The notes below the pieces were generated by a model. That model was given only the letters and a program-made list of their open reading frames with translations, searched no databases and was not told the DNA's origin. DNA of 50,053 nucleotides. Origin: Planctomycetaceae bacterium. GTDB lineage: Bacteria; Planctomycetota; Planctomycetia; Planctomycetales; Planctomycetaceae. Numbering within the stretch: position 1 is the stretch's first letter; the number at the start of each line of letters is the position of its first letter. Position numbers and translations under genes: made by a program. Below, piece by piece: positions 1 through 8,432 of this stretch. The stretch is taken from the NCBI GenBank assembly GCA_041398785.1, contig JAWKUA010000033.1:1-50053 (forward strand). The letters are read 5' to 3'.

Positions 1-1384
1 ACGGTTGTCCGTCGTTCTGGTCGATGCGTTCGGGACGGCCTTTGTCGTAGTAGACGATGTCGCGGTGGTTCAGTCCCAGCAGCCACATCACGGTTGCGTG
101 CAGGTCGTGGACGTGAAGGCGGTTTTCGATGGCGTGCAGGCCCAGATCGTCCGTCGCGCCGATGGTTTGCCCGCCTTTGATTCCGCCGCCGGCCATCCAC
201 ATCGTGAAGCCGCTGGGGTTGTGGTCACGGCCGTCACCCTGTTCGCTCATCGGAGTCCGTCCGAATTCGCCGCCCCAGATGACCACGGTGGATTCCAGCA
301 GGCCGCGTCGCTTCAGGTCCTGCATCAGTCCCGCCACGGGCAGGTCGCTCTGCCGGCACATGGCTCCGTGATTCTTTTCGATGGCGGAGTGTGAATCCCA
401 TTTGCTGCCGGCACCGTGATAGAGCTGGACGAACCGCACGCCGCGTTCGACGAGTCGCCGGGCCAGCAGGCACTGGCGCCCGAACGTCGCGCAGTGCTTG
501 TCGTCCAGGCCGTACAGTTTTTGTGTTTCTTCGGTTTCCGTGGACAGATCCACGGCTTCCGGAGCCGACGCCTGCATTCGAAACGCCAGTTCGTAACCTT
601 TGATGCGTGCGTCCAGTTCCGACTGCTGAGGCCGTCGTTCGGCATGTCGGCGGTTCAGAATTTCCAGCGCTTTCAGTTTTCGCCGCTGCCGGTCGGCGGA
701 TTCGTGTTCCGGACGAGACAGGTCAGACACCGGTTCGCCCGTCGCGTTGAACTGAACTCCCTGATATACAGCGGGCATGAATCCGGTGCCCCAGTTGCGC
801 GAGCCGTTGACGACTTCGGTGGCGGTGTCCTGCATGACGACAAACGCGGGAAGGTTGCTGTTTTCGGTTCCCAGCCCGTAGTTCACCCACGCTCCCAGCG
901 ACGGCCGGCCGGCGATCGGCGAACCAGTGTTCATCGAACAAACTCCGCCGGCGTGGTTGATTCCGTTGCTCCAGCAGCTTCGAATCACGGCCAGATCGTC
1001 GGCGCATTTCGCGGTGTGAGGCAGCCAGTCGGAAATCCACAGGCCGCTGTCGCCGTGCTGAGCCCAGCGGCGCTTCGATGCCAGAATCGGAGCCTTCGCT
1101 TCACCCATCGCCAGGATCGGCGTTTCGTACGAATCGGGCAGAGGCTGACCGGCCAGCTTATTCATCAGCGGTTTCGGATCGAACAGGTCAACGTGGCTCG
1201 GCCCGCCTTCCATGAACAGAAAGATGACGCTTTTGGCCTGAACGCGGCGGTGAGCCTGCAGAGCCGCCGTGTTGGTTTCTCCGGCCGCGCTTTCGGCAAG
1301 CAATGCGGCCAGCGGAAGTGCTCCAAATCCGGCTCCGGCTGTCAGCAGCATTTCCCGGCGCGATTGAAATCTGTGGATGGTCAT
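1..1384 (-). CDS. DUF1501 domain protein, Tat-exported (C-terminus cut by window edge)
   Basis: An open frame runs from an ATG at 1384 to the left edge with no stop, giving 461 residues. The N-terminus has SRREMLL followed by a hydrophobic Ala/Leu-rich stretch, a twin-arginine type export signal. Further on are FMEGGPSHVDLFDPKP, the NHAGG/MNTG region, and GGEFGRTP with a GRDHNP segment, which are the conserved blocks of DUF1501, a family related in fold to alkaline phosphatases and sulfatases and very expanded in planctomycetes. The start lies 10 bases after the stop of the DUF1549/DUF1553 gene, so the two are almost certainly one operon; this pairing is usual in the phylum. The biochemical role of the family is not established. 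Only a short C-terminal tail should be missing. Confidence 0.93.
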   Translation of the reverse strand, partial: MTIHRFQSRREMLLTAGAGFGALPLAALLAESAAGETNTAALQAHRRVQAKSVIFLFMEGGPSHVDLFDPKPLMNKLAGQPLPDSYETPILAMGEAKAPILASKRRWAQHGDSGLWISDWLPHTAKCADDLAVIRSCWSNGINHAGGVCSMNTGSPIAGRPSLGAWVNYGLGTENSNLPAFVVMQDTATEVVNGSRNWGTGFMPAVYQGVQFNATGEPVSDLSRPEHESADRQRRKLKALEILNRRHAERRPQQSELDARIKGYELAFRMQASAPEAVDLSTETEETQKLYGLDDKHCATFGRQCLLARRLVERGVRFVQLYHGAGSKWDSHSAIEKNHGAMCRQSDLPVAGLMQDLKRRGLLESTVVIWGGEFGRTPMSEQGDGRDHNPSGFTMWMAGGGIKGGQTIGATDDLGLHAIENRLHVHDLHATVMWLLGLNHRDIVYYDKGRPERIDQNDGQP

Positions 1385-1394
1385 GCGTGATGCC

Positions 1395-3887
1395 TTAGTC
1401 AACGTAGACAAACTCATTCGAATTCAGCAGGACGTGGCACAGGTCGGCCAGCGGCGATTCCAGAGGTGCCGCCGCATCGGCGTTCGCGTCGGCGTTCGCA
1501 TCGGACGAACCCGACGCGGTTCTTAACTGTGCGAGCATTTCCGTGGCCAGCGATGTTTCATCAGCGGTCGGCGGTCGGTCGTACGCCAGTTGGAACGCTC
1601 GTGCGATGACGACAGCAGGATCGTCGCTGTTGGTTTCGTCGAGCACTCGTCCGGCCATTGCGGCTGCGCGAGCACGCGCCCATTCGCCGTTCATCAACTG
1701 CAGTGCCTGAGTCGGCGTGGTTGTGACCGAACGCTTCGGAATGCTGTTCAGCCCGTCGACTCCGTCCAGCGACTTCAGCAGCCGTTCCGGACGATTGCGG
1801 ATCGCCCTCAGATCCAGCGACCGACGCAGGCTGGTTTGTTCCACCGACGGCCCTCCCTGTTCTGACAACAGCTCGCCGGAAACAGACAGCATCGCGTCAC
1901 GAATCTGCTCGGCCGCCAGCCGGCGGATGCGAAAACGCCAGCGAAGGCGGTTGCCGGGATCGATGTGTTCCGCTGCCTGCGCGTCCGGATGAAACGACGA
2001 CATCTGCCAGGTGGCGGAGTTCAGAATCTGCCGATGCAGCCACTTAATTCTCCAGCCGTTTTGCACGAGGCTGGAAGCCAGCCAGTCCAGGAGTTCCGGG
2101 TGAGTCGGTTCGCCGCCGAGTGAACCGAAGTCGCTGGCGGTTTCGACGATGCCGGTGCCGAAATGCTGCTGCCAGATTCGGTTCACGATCACGCGGGACG
2201 TCAGCGGGTTGTCAGGCCGAACGATCCAGTCGGCCAGCGCGGTTCTTTGTCCCGTGGAATCGGCCAGCGGCTTTGGATCGAACGGCTGCGGCGTGATGAT
2301 CGTAAATCCGCCCGCCGGAATGACGCGGCGTTTGGGGTCTGCCGCCAGATGGATCTGCGCAGGCACCGCGCTGACGTCTGCGATCGTGAACGCGGTTGGC
2401 AGCTTCAGCGGCGCATCGCCCGCGACTTCCTTCAGCCTGGCTTCCAGTTCTTCCAGCTTTTTCTTGTCATTGTCGCTGAACTTCATCCGTTCGATTTCGA
2501 AGTCCACCTGGCGTTTGACCAGGTCGGAGATCTGTTGTTCCAGCGGCGTTCGGTCGGCGGGGGCTTTCGCGTACAGAGCCTGGATGTCTTCCGTGAACTT
2601 GGGAACCGCAATGTTCCACGCCTTCTGCAGATATGGCTTCCACACAGCGTCGATTTCTGCGCGAATTTCGGTGCCTTTGGCCAGCCACGCGGCGTATTCG
2701 GCGTCGTAGCGGTCTCGCGCATCGCGGTCCGCGGCGGGAATGTCGTCACGCGGAATCACGGAACCAAAAGCCGCCTGCATCCGGAAATAATCCGCCTGCA
2801 GGATCGGATCGAACTTGTGGTCGTGGCAGCGAGCACACGCGATTCCCACTCCCAGAAACGCTTCACCGGTGACGTCAGTGATCTGGTTCAGAATGTCCTG
2901 CCACTGAGTCCGGGCGTCTCGCTGGTTGTATTCGTACAAGTACGTCCGCAGAAACCCGGTCGCCACCAGCGCATCGGCTCGGTCCGGCGCGATTTCGTCA
3001 CCGGCAATTTGTTCGCGGACGAATTCGTCGTACGGCTTGTCGTCGTTGAAGGAATTGACGACGTAGTCTCGGTATCGCCAGGCCGTCGGCCGGTAGAAGT
3101 CGGCGCGAAAACCGTCGGATTCCGCATACCGCACCACGTCCAGCCAGTGTCGTCCCCAGTGTTCGCCGTAACGCGGATCCGCCAGCAGCCGATCGACCAG
3201 TTGCGGCCAGACGGTGTCGAAGTTCGCGTCGGAAAGTTCGGCGACTTCTTCCGGCGTCGGCGGGACTCCCAGGACGTCAAAGTAGAGGCGTCGGACGAGT
3301 TCCCGCGGTGTCGCGCGCGGCGCCGGAACAATTCCGCTGTGCTGCAGCCGCGCGGCGACGAACGAATCGACGTCCGTGCGACTCCAGCCCGATCCGGCAT
3401 CCGGAACTGTCGGCTGTACGACCGGCTGAAGACTCCAGAAGCCGCGTTCCTCTTCGGTAAACGCGGCTCCTTCAAGTCGCACGGATTTTCCGTCTACAAC
3501 CGGCCACGCCGCGCCGTCGGCGATCCAGCGTTCCAGATTCGCGATCTGCTCGGCGGTCAGCGGATCGTCGGGAGGCATCTGCAGAGACTCGTACCTCACT
3601 GCCTGCAGCAACAGGCTTTCGGTCGGCTGCCCGGGAGTCGCCGCCGCACCGGAATCGCCGCCCTGCAGCAATCCTTCCAAGGAATCCAGACGCAGGCCGG
3701 ATTCCTGCTTGTTCTCTCCGTGACACTTCACACACTTCGCATGCAGCAGTGGACGGATCGTCGTCTCGAAGAAGCGTTCACGGGCCGCATTGTCGGCGGC
3801 GGATTCTGCCGGTGAAGATTCCTGGGCGAGCGCAGGCAGAGAAATCGAACACGCAATAAGAAGCAACGTAACGACTGGTTTTGGCAT
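1395..3887 (-). CDS. Planctomycete cytochrome C (PSCyt1) with DUF1549 and DUF1553 domains
   Basis: The 830-residue product starts with a clear Sec signal peptide (MPKPVVTLLLIACSISLPALA). The mature part opens with a cytochrome-like segment containing CVKCHGE, a CxxCH haem-binding motif; a second CARCH motif followed by DHKFDPI lies in the middle, typical of DUF1549. The C-terminal half carries DUF1553 blocks such as NRIWQQHFG and TPTQALQLMN. Related proteins are exported and occur in large paralogous sets in planctomycetes next to DUF1501 genes, as here. A role in polysaccharide breakdown or periplasmic redox chemistry has been suggested for the family but not proven. Near the C-terminus a 12-base repeat (about 1474-1504) encodes an Asp-Ala-Asn-Ala tandem, probably a flexible linker. 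Confidence 0.95.
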   Translation of the reverse strand: MPKPVVTLLLIACSISLPALAQESSPAESAADNAARERFFETTIRPLLHAKCVKCHGENKQESGLRLDSLEGLLQGGDSGAAATPGQPTESLLLQAVRYESLQMPPDDPLTAEQIANLERWIADGAAWPVVDGKSVRLEGAAFTEEERGFWSLQPVVQPTVPDAGSGWSRTDVDSFVAARLQHSGIVPAPRATPRELVRRLYFDVLGVPPTPEEVAELSDANFDTVWPQLVDRLLADPRYGEHWGRHWLDVVRYAESDGFRADFYRPTAWRYRDYVVNSFNDDKPYDEFVREQIAGDEIAPDRADALVATGFLRTYLYEYNQRDARTQWQDILNQITDVTGEAFLGVGIACARCHDHKFDPILQADYFRMQAAFGSVIPRDDIPAADRDARDRYDAEYAAWLAKGTEIRAEIDAVWKPYLQKAWNIAVPKFTEDIQALYAKAPADRTPLEQQISDLVKRQVDFEIERMKFSDNDKKKLEELEARLKEVAGDAPLKLPTAFTIADVSAVPAQIHLAADPKRRVIPAGGFTIITPQPFDPKPLADSTGQRTALADWIVRPDNPLTSRVIVNRIWQQHFGTGIVETASDFGSLGGEPTHPELLDWLASSLVQNGWRIKWLHRQILNSATWQMSSFHPDAQAAEHIDPGNRLRWRFRIRRLAAEQIRDAMLSVSGELLSEQGGPSVEQTSLRRSLDLRAIRNRPERLLKSLDGVDGLNSIPKRSVTTTPTQALQLMNGEWARARAAAMAGRVLDETNSDDPAVVIARAFQLAYDRPPTADETSLATEMLAQLRTASGSSDANADANADAAAPLESPLADLCHVLLNSNEFVYVD

Positions 3888-4102
3888 GTCTGCGGGGTCC
3901 GCGGGATGGTTGCGGCGGGAGGACGCACGATGTCGCCATCGTCAGCGGCGAGCGTCCTGCCTCATAGCTTAGCGACTCACTGCTCACGACTGAACAGCGT
4001 AGGCGAACTTCGCGGCATCATCCGCGGTGCCTACCGTGATAACCGCTACCGCAAGCCGTTCGGGCACAGACACCCAGCCCGAGATCCTTTCGCGTCGCGG
4101 TG

Positions 4103-4222
4103 AATTCAATTTTCACACAGAGGCACGGAGCCGTTGCCGGACTTTCCTCTGTGCCTTCGTGCCTCTGTGAGAGGGACCACGTCACTGTCGCGGTCGGAAG
4201 TCGGAAAAGTGGTCGGTGGTTC
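4103..4222. repeat. Palindromic intergenic repeat, copy A
   Basis: The copy starts with GAATTCAAT and ends with GTGGTCGGTGGTT. Inside, CACAGAGGCACGGAG near 4116-4130 can pair with CTTCGTGCCTCTGTG at 4155-4169, with one G-T type mismatch, giving a hairpin. Copy B at 4268-4392 has the same layout and most of the same bases. This looks like a REP/MITE-like family with no coding capacity. Confidence 0.8.
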
Positions 4223-4267
4223 AAGCATGCGCCGGCGGTTTGCTCGCTGGATCAGGGCTCACGGGCG

Positions 4268-4392
4268 AAATTCAATTCTCACACAGAGCCACGGAGGCAC
4301 GGAGCCGTGCCCGATTTTCCACTGTGCCTTCGTGCCTCTGTGCGAGACCACGTCGCTGGCGCCGTCGGGAGCCAGAAAAGTGGTCGGTGGTT
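4268..4392. repeat. Palindromic intergenic repeat, copy B
   Basis: This is a direct repeat of 4103-4222 with the same order of blocks: AATTCAAT, CACACAGAG, CACGGAG, a central segment, CTTCGTGCCTCTGTG (4328-4342), GACCACGTC, and AAAAGTGGTCGGTGG. It differs by an extra CCACGGAGG unit in the left arm and scattered substitutions, so the two copies have diverged since duplication. Confidence 0.8.
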
Positions 4393-4643
4393 TTTGGTTT
4401 TGTTCTGGGAATCGGGACTCCATTCGCCGTTTGTGATTCTTCCGGTTGGAGCAGGTTTGGTGGTGTCTTGTGGCCTCCTTTCGGCCTTTTTTGCTGCCGA
4501 CGGGGCAGGAATTGCTGGTGATTGGTCAATGCCGGCGGTGCGGTCACGAAGACTCACGCTGCGGTGCCGACGCCGCGTTGACCTGTCTTTCGAAAGCTGC
4601 GACAAGCCGGATTCTGACCTTCGAATCTCAGGACGGCCCGCCG

Positions 4644-7145
4644 ATGATGCCTTTCCTCCAACTGCCCGCCAGTGGTCTGCACTCTGACCAAAAACGATCT
4701 GACCGCGACCTGCACCGCCGGGTTTCCGCAGCGTTTTTCATCGCGGCCGGCATTCTGGTGCATTCCGGATGCGCAACGTCGATGCTGGAACAGAACATCG
4801 TGGAGGAGTTTTCCGCCGCGATCGATGAGGACAACGAAGCGGCTCTGCGGCGGATCGCGTCGACACGCTTCGAAGAAAAGGCGATGCGATCCCGCGACGC
4901 GCTGACGGACCTGCAGGTTGTCCACCTGCCGACGCAGGATCTGAAGGTGGTCAGCGTTGAAGAAGAATCCGAAAACGTCCGCAAGGTCACCGTCAAGGAG
5001 GAAGCGGGCGGCAAGTATCAATTCATCATCGTTCGCGACCCGGAAAAGGAACGCTGGGTCGTGGACGACGTCATGATGCGCCAGCGCACCAAGGGAACTC
5101 GCATTACGAAATCGACCACGGAAGTCATGGACCTGCTGCTGACGCTGCGCGAGTTCCTGGACATCTGGAGCGACGGTTCCCGCGAACAGATCCTGTCGAT
5201 GGTCTCACCGGAACTGAAACACTCGCTGACCGACCTTCCCGCGGAATGGATGACGGCTCTGGCATCGCGGATCGCAGCGAATTACGAAGACGGCATGGCT
5301 CGCAAGCCGGAAGCTCAGCTTAACGTCGACGATGCCGTCGTGAAGCTTCCCGCGAAACAGGGATATCTGCTGGTCAGTATGATTCGCGAAGACGATACCT
5401 GGCTGATCGACGACATCGAACTGATCAGCCGCCGGGAAAAGGAACATCCCGGTTCGATTCGTCGTCAGGCTAACGCAATTGCATGCGTCACCAGGTTCCT
5501 GTCGGCGTACGCCGCACAGGATCGTGAGGGATTGCAGCGAGTGACCGAACGGCCGCTGTACGACGGGTCGCTGCAATTTGCCGATCTGACGATGGTGAAA
5601 CTGCCGACTGCTGATTCTCCGCCGGAAGAATTCGACCTGCGCGCGTTTTCGGACAATCTGACCGTGATGATGCCGTCGGCACTCGACGTGGTTCGCTTTG
5701 ATCTGGTGGAGCAGCCGGGATCTGATCCGGCGGCTCCTTCCGGTTCCAGCCGGCCTTTTGTGGTTCGCGAAGTTGTGCTGTACGAACGCGGCACGCAGCG
5801 GCAGAGAAACCTGTCGTCGATCTTCACGGCTCCCACGCGCGCGACGCTGTTTCTGGGAGCGCTGCAGGAAGTTGATGTCGATGTCCTGGCACAGATTTCG
5901 ACGACGGAGTTTAGTCAGGCCACCTGGAAGCGGATTCGTCCCGACGTCGCGGGAATGCTGCCGATTCCCGCACTGCCGACGTCCGATCTGCAGCTCACCA
6001 ACAGCAACATGCAGGGCCAGCGCACCGATCTGGAATTTCGCGCCGCTGACGGCACGATTCTGAATTGCCTGCTGATCAACGAAAACGGAACGCTGAAAAT
6101 CGACGATGTGCAATACCCGGACACCAGCGGCCAACTGCTGTCTCTGAAGACTCAACTGAGCCTGATGACACCGCTGGTGGAGTTTGCTTCCGGCTGGTAC
6201 GAACAGAACTTTGACGCGGTCCGCATGGCCAGCTCCAATAACTTCAACCGACTGGTGTGGAGCAACATGCAGTCCGTTCCGCAGCGCAGCGACATCGACC
6301 TGTTTGCTCTGGCCGGCCCCGTCCAGAGTACTCACGTGACCCTGGACCGCGCGACGGTCGTTGCCAGCAGGTCGCCAAATCGTCAGATCACGACGACTCT
6401 TGTGAAGGAACACGGATTCTGGGTTGTTGATGAGATTGAACTCACCGATAACAGCGGTCACCCGATTGCTCTGCGGGGCTCGCTGCGAGAACAGGTTGCT
6501 CAGGCGATGCTGCAGGGGCTGCCTCCCGGGAATCTGACGGTTGGATCGCAGCCGTCCGGCAGCGGCGACGTGGTCAGGCCGCTGTACGAAGTTCCCAGCG
6601 AAGCTCGAGATAAGGCCCCGGTGAGTCCCGCAGAGCACCGGCAATTCGTTGACGGCAGCGCGCGGCCGCAAAGGGTAGTGTCAGATGCTGTGTATCGGCG
6701 CGAGCTTACGCCGGGAGCCCCGGTTCGACAGCCGTTCGGATTTCCGAAGGACGCCGGACGCGGTATCCAGCCGCTGAACGCGCAGCCGTTGAACGCGCAG
6801 CCGTTGACTTCGCCGCCGCTAAATATGTCTGAAGAACGCGCTCTCCGGCCGCTGCAGCAGTCGACCGACGCGGCAACCGGAATTCAGGTGTTCGGGCCAA
6901 ACGCGGCCGAAATTGCGGCTCGACGGTCGTCGCCATTGCTCGAATTGGATGCCGGTGACGTTCCTGGTAGTCGCCTCGATGCCGGAGTCGTCGATGATTC
7001 GAGAAGCATGCTGCCGGGTCCGGTAACGCCGCATTCGATGCAGGTCGGACGTTCTCCCGCGGCCCAACCGGCCGGTGGTTCAGTCGCGGGAAAGGCGGCT
7101 GCACGCATTCAGGAACCGGCGGACCAGCCCATTCCACTGTATTGA
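4644..7145 (+). CDS. Exported protein of five tandem NTF2-like repeats (unrecognised family)
   Basis: I chose the ATG at 4644 because AGGA sits about 10 bases upstream; the frame is open further upstream but that part looks non-coding. The product is 833 residues. A hydrophobic segment (about 28-41) ends in HSGC, a weak lipobox because the -3 residue is His. Residues about 50-630 contain five degenerate repeats of roughly 100-120 residues. Each has a helical start around an F..A..D.....R......F pattern, a mid-block with LP, and an end like W-hydrophobic-hydrophobic-DD-hydrophobic (RWVVDDV, TWLIDDI, LKIDDV, FWVVDEI; the third repeat is degenerate). This resembles tandem NTF2/SnoaL-like cone folds. 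The last 200 residues are Pro/Gln/Ser-rich, with a QPLNA peptide repeat from 15-base tandem units at 6768-6812. No catalytic motif is evident. Function unknown; a binding or scaffold role in the envelope is inference. Confidence 0.8.
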   Translation: MMPFLQLPASGLHSDQKRSDRDLHRRVSAAFFIAAGILVHSGCATSMLEQNIVEEFSAAIDEDNEAALRRIASTRFEEKAMRSRDALTDLQVVHLPTQDLKVVSVEEESENVRKVTVKEEAGGKYQFIIVRDPEKERWVVDDVMMRQRTKGTRITKSTTEVMDLLLTLREFLDIWSDGSREQILSMVSPELKHSLTDLPAEWMTALASRIAANYEDGMARKPEAQLNVDDAVVKLPAKQGYLLVSMIREDDTWLIDDIELISRREKEHPGSIRRQANAIACVTRFLSAYAAQDREGLQRVTERPLYDGSLQFADLTMVKLPTADSPPEEFDLRAFSDNLTVMMPSALDVVRFDLVEQPGSDPAAPSGSSRPFVVREVVLYERGTQRQRNLSSIFTAPTRATLFLGALQEVDVDVLAQISTTEFSQATWKRIRPDVAGMLPIPALPTSDLQLTNSNMQGQRTDLEFRAADGTILNCLLINENGTLKIDDVQYPDTSGQLLSLKTQLSLMTPLVEFASGWYEQNFDAVRMASSNNFNRLVWSNMQSVPQRSDIDLFALAGPVQSTHVTLDRATVVASRSPNRQITTTLVKEHGFWVVDEIELTDNSGHPIALRGSLREQVAQAMLQGLPPGNLTVGSQPSGSGDVVRPLYEVPSEARDKAPVSPAEHRQFVDGSARPQRVVSDAVYRRELTPGAPVRQPFGFPKDAGRGIQPLNAQPLNAQPLTSPPLNMSEERALRPLQQSTDAATGIQVFGPNAAEIAARRSSPLLELDAGDVPGSRLDAGVVDDSRSMLPGPVTPHSMQVGRSPAAQPAGGSVAGKAAARIQEPADQPIPLY

Positions 7146-7597
7146 CCGCACCGTTGGCCGGCCGGACCGCGCCCGGCGGGAGACCGCACGATTGGCCCCG
7201 GAACAAGGCGTGATTCGGGGTGCGGCTATCCGGCATCGCCCGTTTCTTCGAAAGAATGTCGAATGATGAGCTGTCATTCGGTTCATATGAAACGGGCGAT
7301 TCGGGGACTTGGAACGCGGTGACGAGTCGCGGTGTTTCTATGACATCGCGTATTACTTCGATGGACGGACTCGCTGATACCGTGCCGCGGCTGTCGCCTT
7401 TCGGAAGTCTTGATCTGCGGTGGTTCGACAGTGGAATTGCCGGCGCCGGCCTGCTATCTTCTCCGCCCCGCTGACGCCCGCCGGATTCGCGATTCACCGG
7501 AACGCCGCGGGACGATGAACGCCGTTTCAATACGCTCAGGAAAGATTCGGCTTCGGCCTGAGATCAACGACCGCCGAGGCTGACAGGTTCAGGAATC
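7146..7597. other. Gap with a nested inverted repeat
   Basis: No ORF here has convincing protein-like composition. The nested inverted repeat at 7235-7300 is the only structure I see. The end of the gap holds the ribosome-binding region of the next gene. Confidence 0.5.
7235..7300. repeat. Nested inverted repeat (possible structured RNA or terminator)
   Basis: ATCGCCCGTTTC (7235-7246) and GAAACGGGCGAT (7289-7300) are perfect 12-base complements. Inside them CGAATGA (7260-7266) and TCATTCG (7274-7280) are perfect 7-base complements with a 7-base loop. Transcribed, this would make a long stem with an internal loop and an apical hairpin. There is no U-tract after it, so a classic intrinsic terminator is not supported. 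Confidence 0.65.
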
Positions 7598-8125
7598 ATG
7601 GCAAAAAGCCGTTTGAACATGCGCCGCGAAGTCGAAGCGGCTGAGGCGCTCGAAAAGACTGCTCCGGCGAAGAAAAAGGCCTCCAGGAAATCGACCGCCT
7701 CCACCAAGGCCGCCAAGCCCGCCAAGAAAAAGAAGAAGTCGACCCGCAAAAAGGCGACCTCCCGCACGCGGAAAACCAAGGATACTCCCACGCGCCGTCG
7801 GCTGGTCTGGGTCATCTACAGCAGCACAATGCGCGAAGAAGGCCGCTTCCTGTATCACGATCGAGATCAGGCCGAAGAGAAGCTGGAGCAATTGCTTAGT
7901 AAAGGCAAACGCCGTTACTTCATTCAGCCCGTCAAGGAGCCGCTTGACGCCGATGGTCAACCAATTTCTCAGGGCGATGTGACCGCGCCGCCGGTTGATA
8001 TGGATGAGGATGCGGAGGTAGAAACGAAGCCGGCTGAAAAGCTGAGCGAAGATGTCGAACTCGACGAAGCGGACGACGCCGGCGATGTCGACGTTGCAGA
8101 TGTCGCCGAGGACGACGGCGACTGA
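7598..8125 (+). CDS. Small protein with histone-H1-like Lys-rich N-terminus and acidic C-terminus
   Basis: The 175-residue product has three parts. Residues 1-65 start MAKSRLNMRREVEAAEA and then become a Lys/Ala/Thr/Ser/Arg-rich stretch with blocks like KKKASRK and PAKKKKKSTRKK, resembling histone H1 tails and other bacterial DNA-binding tails. Residues about 66-115 form a compact segment (RRRLVWVIYSS, HDRDQAEEKLEQLL, RRYFIQPVKEPL) that looks like a small folded domain. The rest is strongly acidic, ending in an Asp/Glu/Val run. AGGA lies 6-10 bases before the ATG. I do not recognise a named family. Binding of nucleic acid or ribosome by the basic part is inference from composition. Confidence 0.8.
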   Translation: MAKSRLNMRREVEAAEALEKTAPAKKKASRKSTASTKAAKPAKKKKKSTRKKATSRTRKTKDTPTRRRLVWVIYSSTMREEGRFLYHDRDQAEEKLEQLLSKGKRRYFIQPVKEPLDADGQPISQGDVTAPPVDMDEDAEVETKPAEKLSEDVELDEADDAGDVDVADVAEDDGD

Positions 8126-8432
8126 TGTTCGTCACCGCCTTTTCGTCACATGCCCAAAAAGCAGTCGGCCCGGTGGACAATTGATCCGGCTTGGTGATGA
8201 ATGTTGCCAACTGCGCATTCCATCACTGAGAAGTATACGAATACCCTTGGGGAGCGGGACATTCCTGCTTTGACTAATCCCCGAAACCGGTTACGCTGAC
8301 GAACTAGCCTGTTTGAAAATCGGGCAGGCATGCACCGAAACAGGGCCGTATCGCCGATCAAACGTCAGAGCGTTAATTCGGCGCGCAGTGGGAGAATAAA
8401 CGGGAACATCGCATCTGCATTGGGGTCGTGCA
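8126..8432. other. Intergenic region upstream of the ECF sigma gene
   Basis: I see no gene, strong hairpin or repeat in these 307 bases. The promoter of the sigma-factor gene should be here but no motif can be assigned with confidence. Confidence 0.4.

Larger units (their letters stand above)
3888..4643. other. Gene-free stretch with two copies of a palindromic repeat
   Basis: No convincing coding region was found in this 756-base gap between divergent genes. Its notable content is a pair of direct repeats of about 120 bases (annotated separately). The promoters of both flanking genes should lie here, but I cannot assign them. Confidence 0.6.

Noticed and set aside
416..1390. Long plus-strand open frame opposite the DUF1501 gene
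   Set aside because: It is the antisense shadow of the DUF1501 gene, with Arg/Gln/Phe-rich composition and no recognisable domain.
2163..3815. 550-residue plus-strand open frame opposite the DUF1549/DUF1553 gene
   Set aside because: The minus-strand gene in the same place has a signal peptide and CxxCH motifs; this frame has neither and is a codon-bias shadow.
4103..4392. CRISPR-like array in the repeated gap
   Set aside because: Only two copies, about 120 bases each, internally palindromic, with no spacer-repeat rhythm and no cas genes.
5205..6671. 488-residue minus-strand open frame
   Set aside because: It lies fully opposite the five-repeat exported protein, and its Arg/Gln/His-rich sequence is typical of a GC-rich shadow.
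6706..7530. 274-residue minus-strand open frame reaching into the gap before 7598
   Set aside because: Most of it is antisense to the exported protein; the rest crosses the nested inverted repeat and has no domain or ribosome-binding site.
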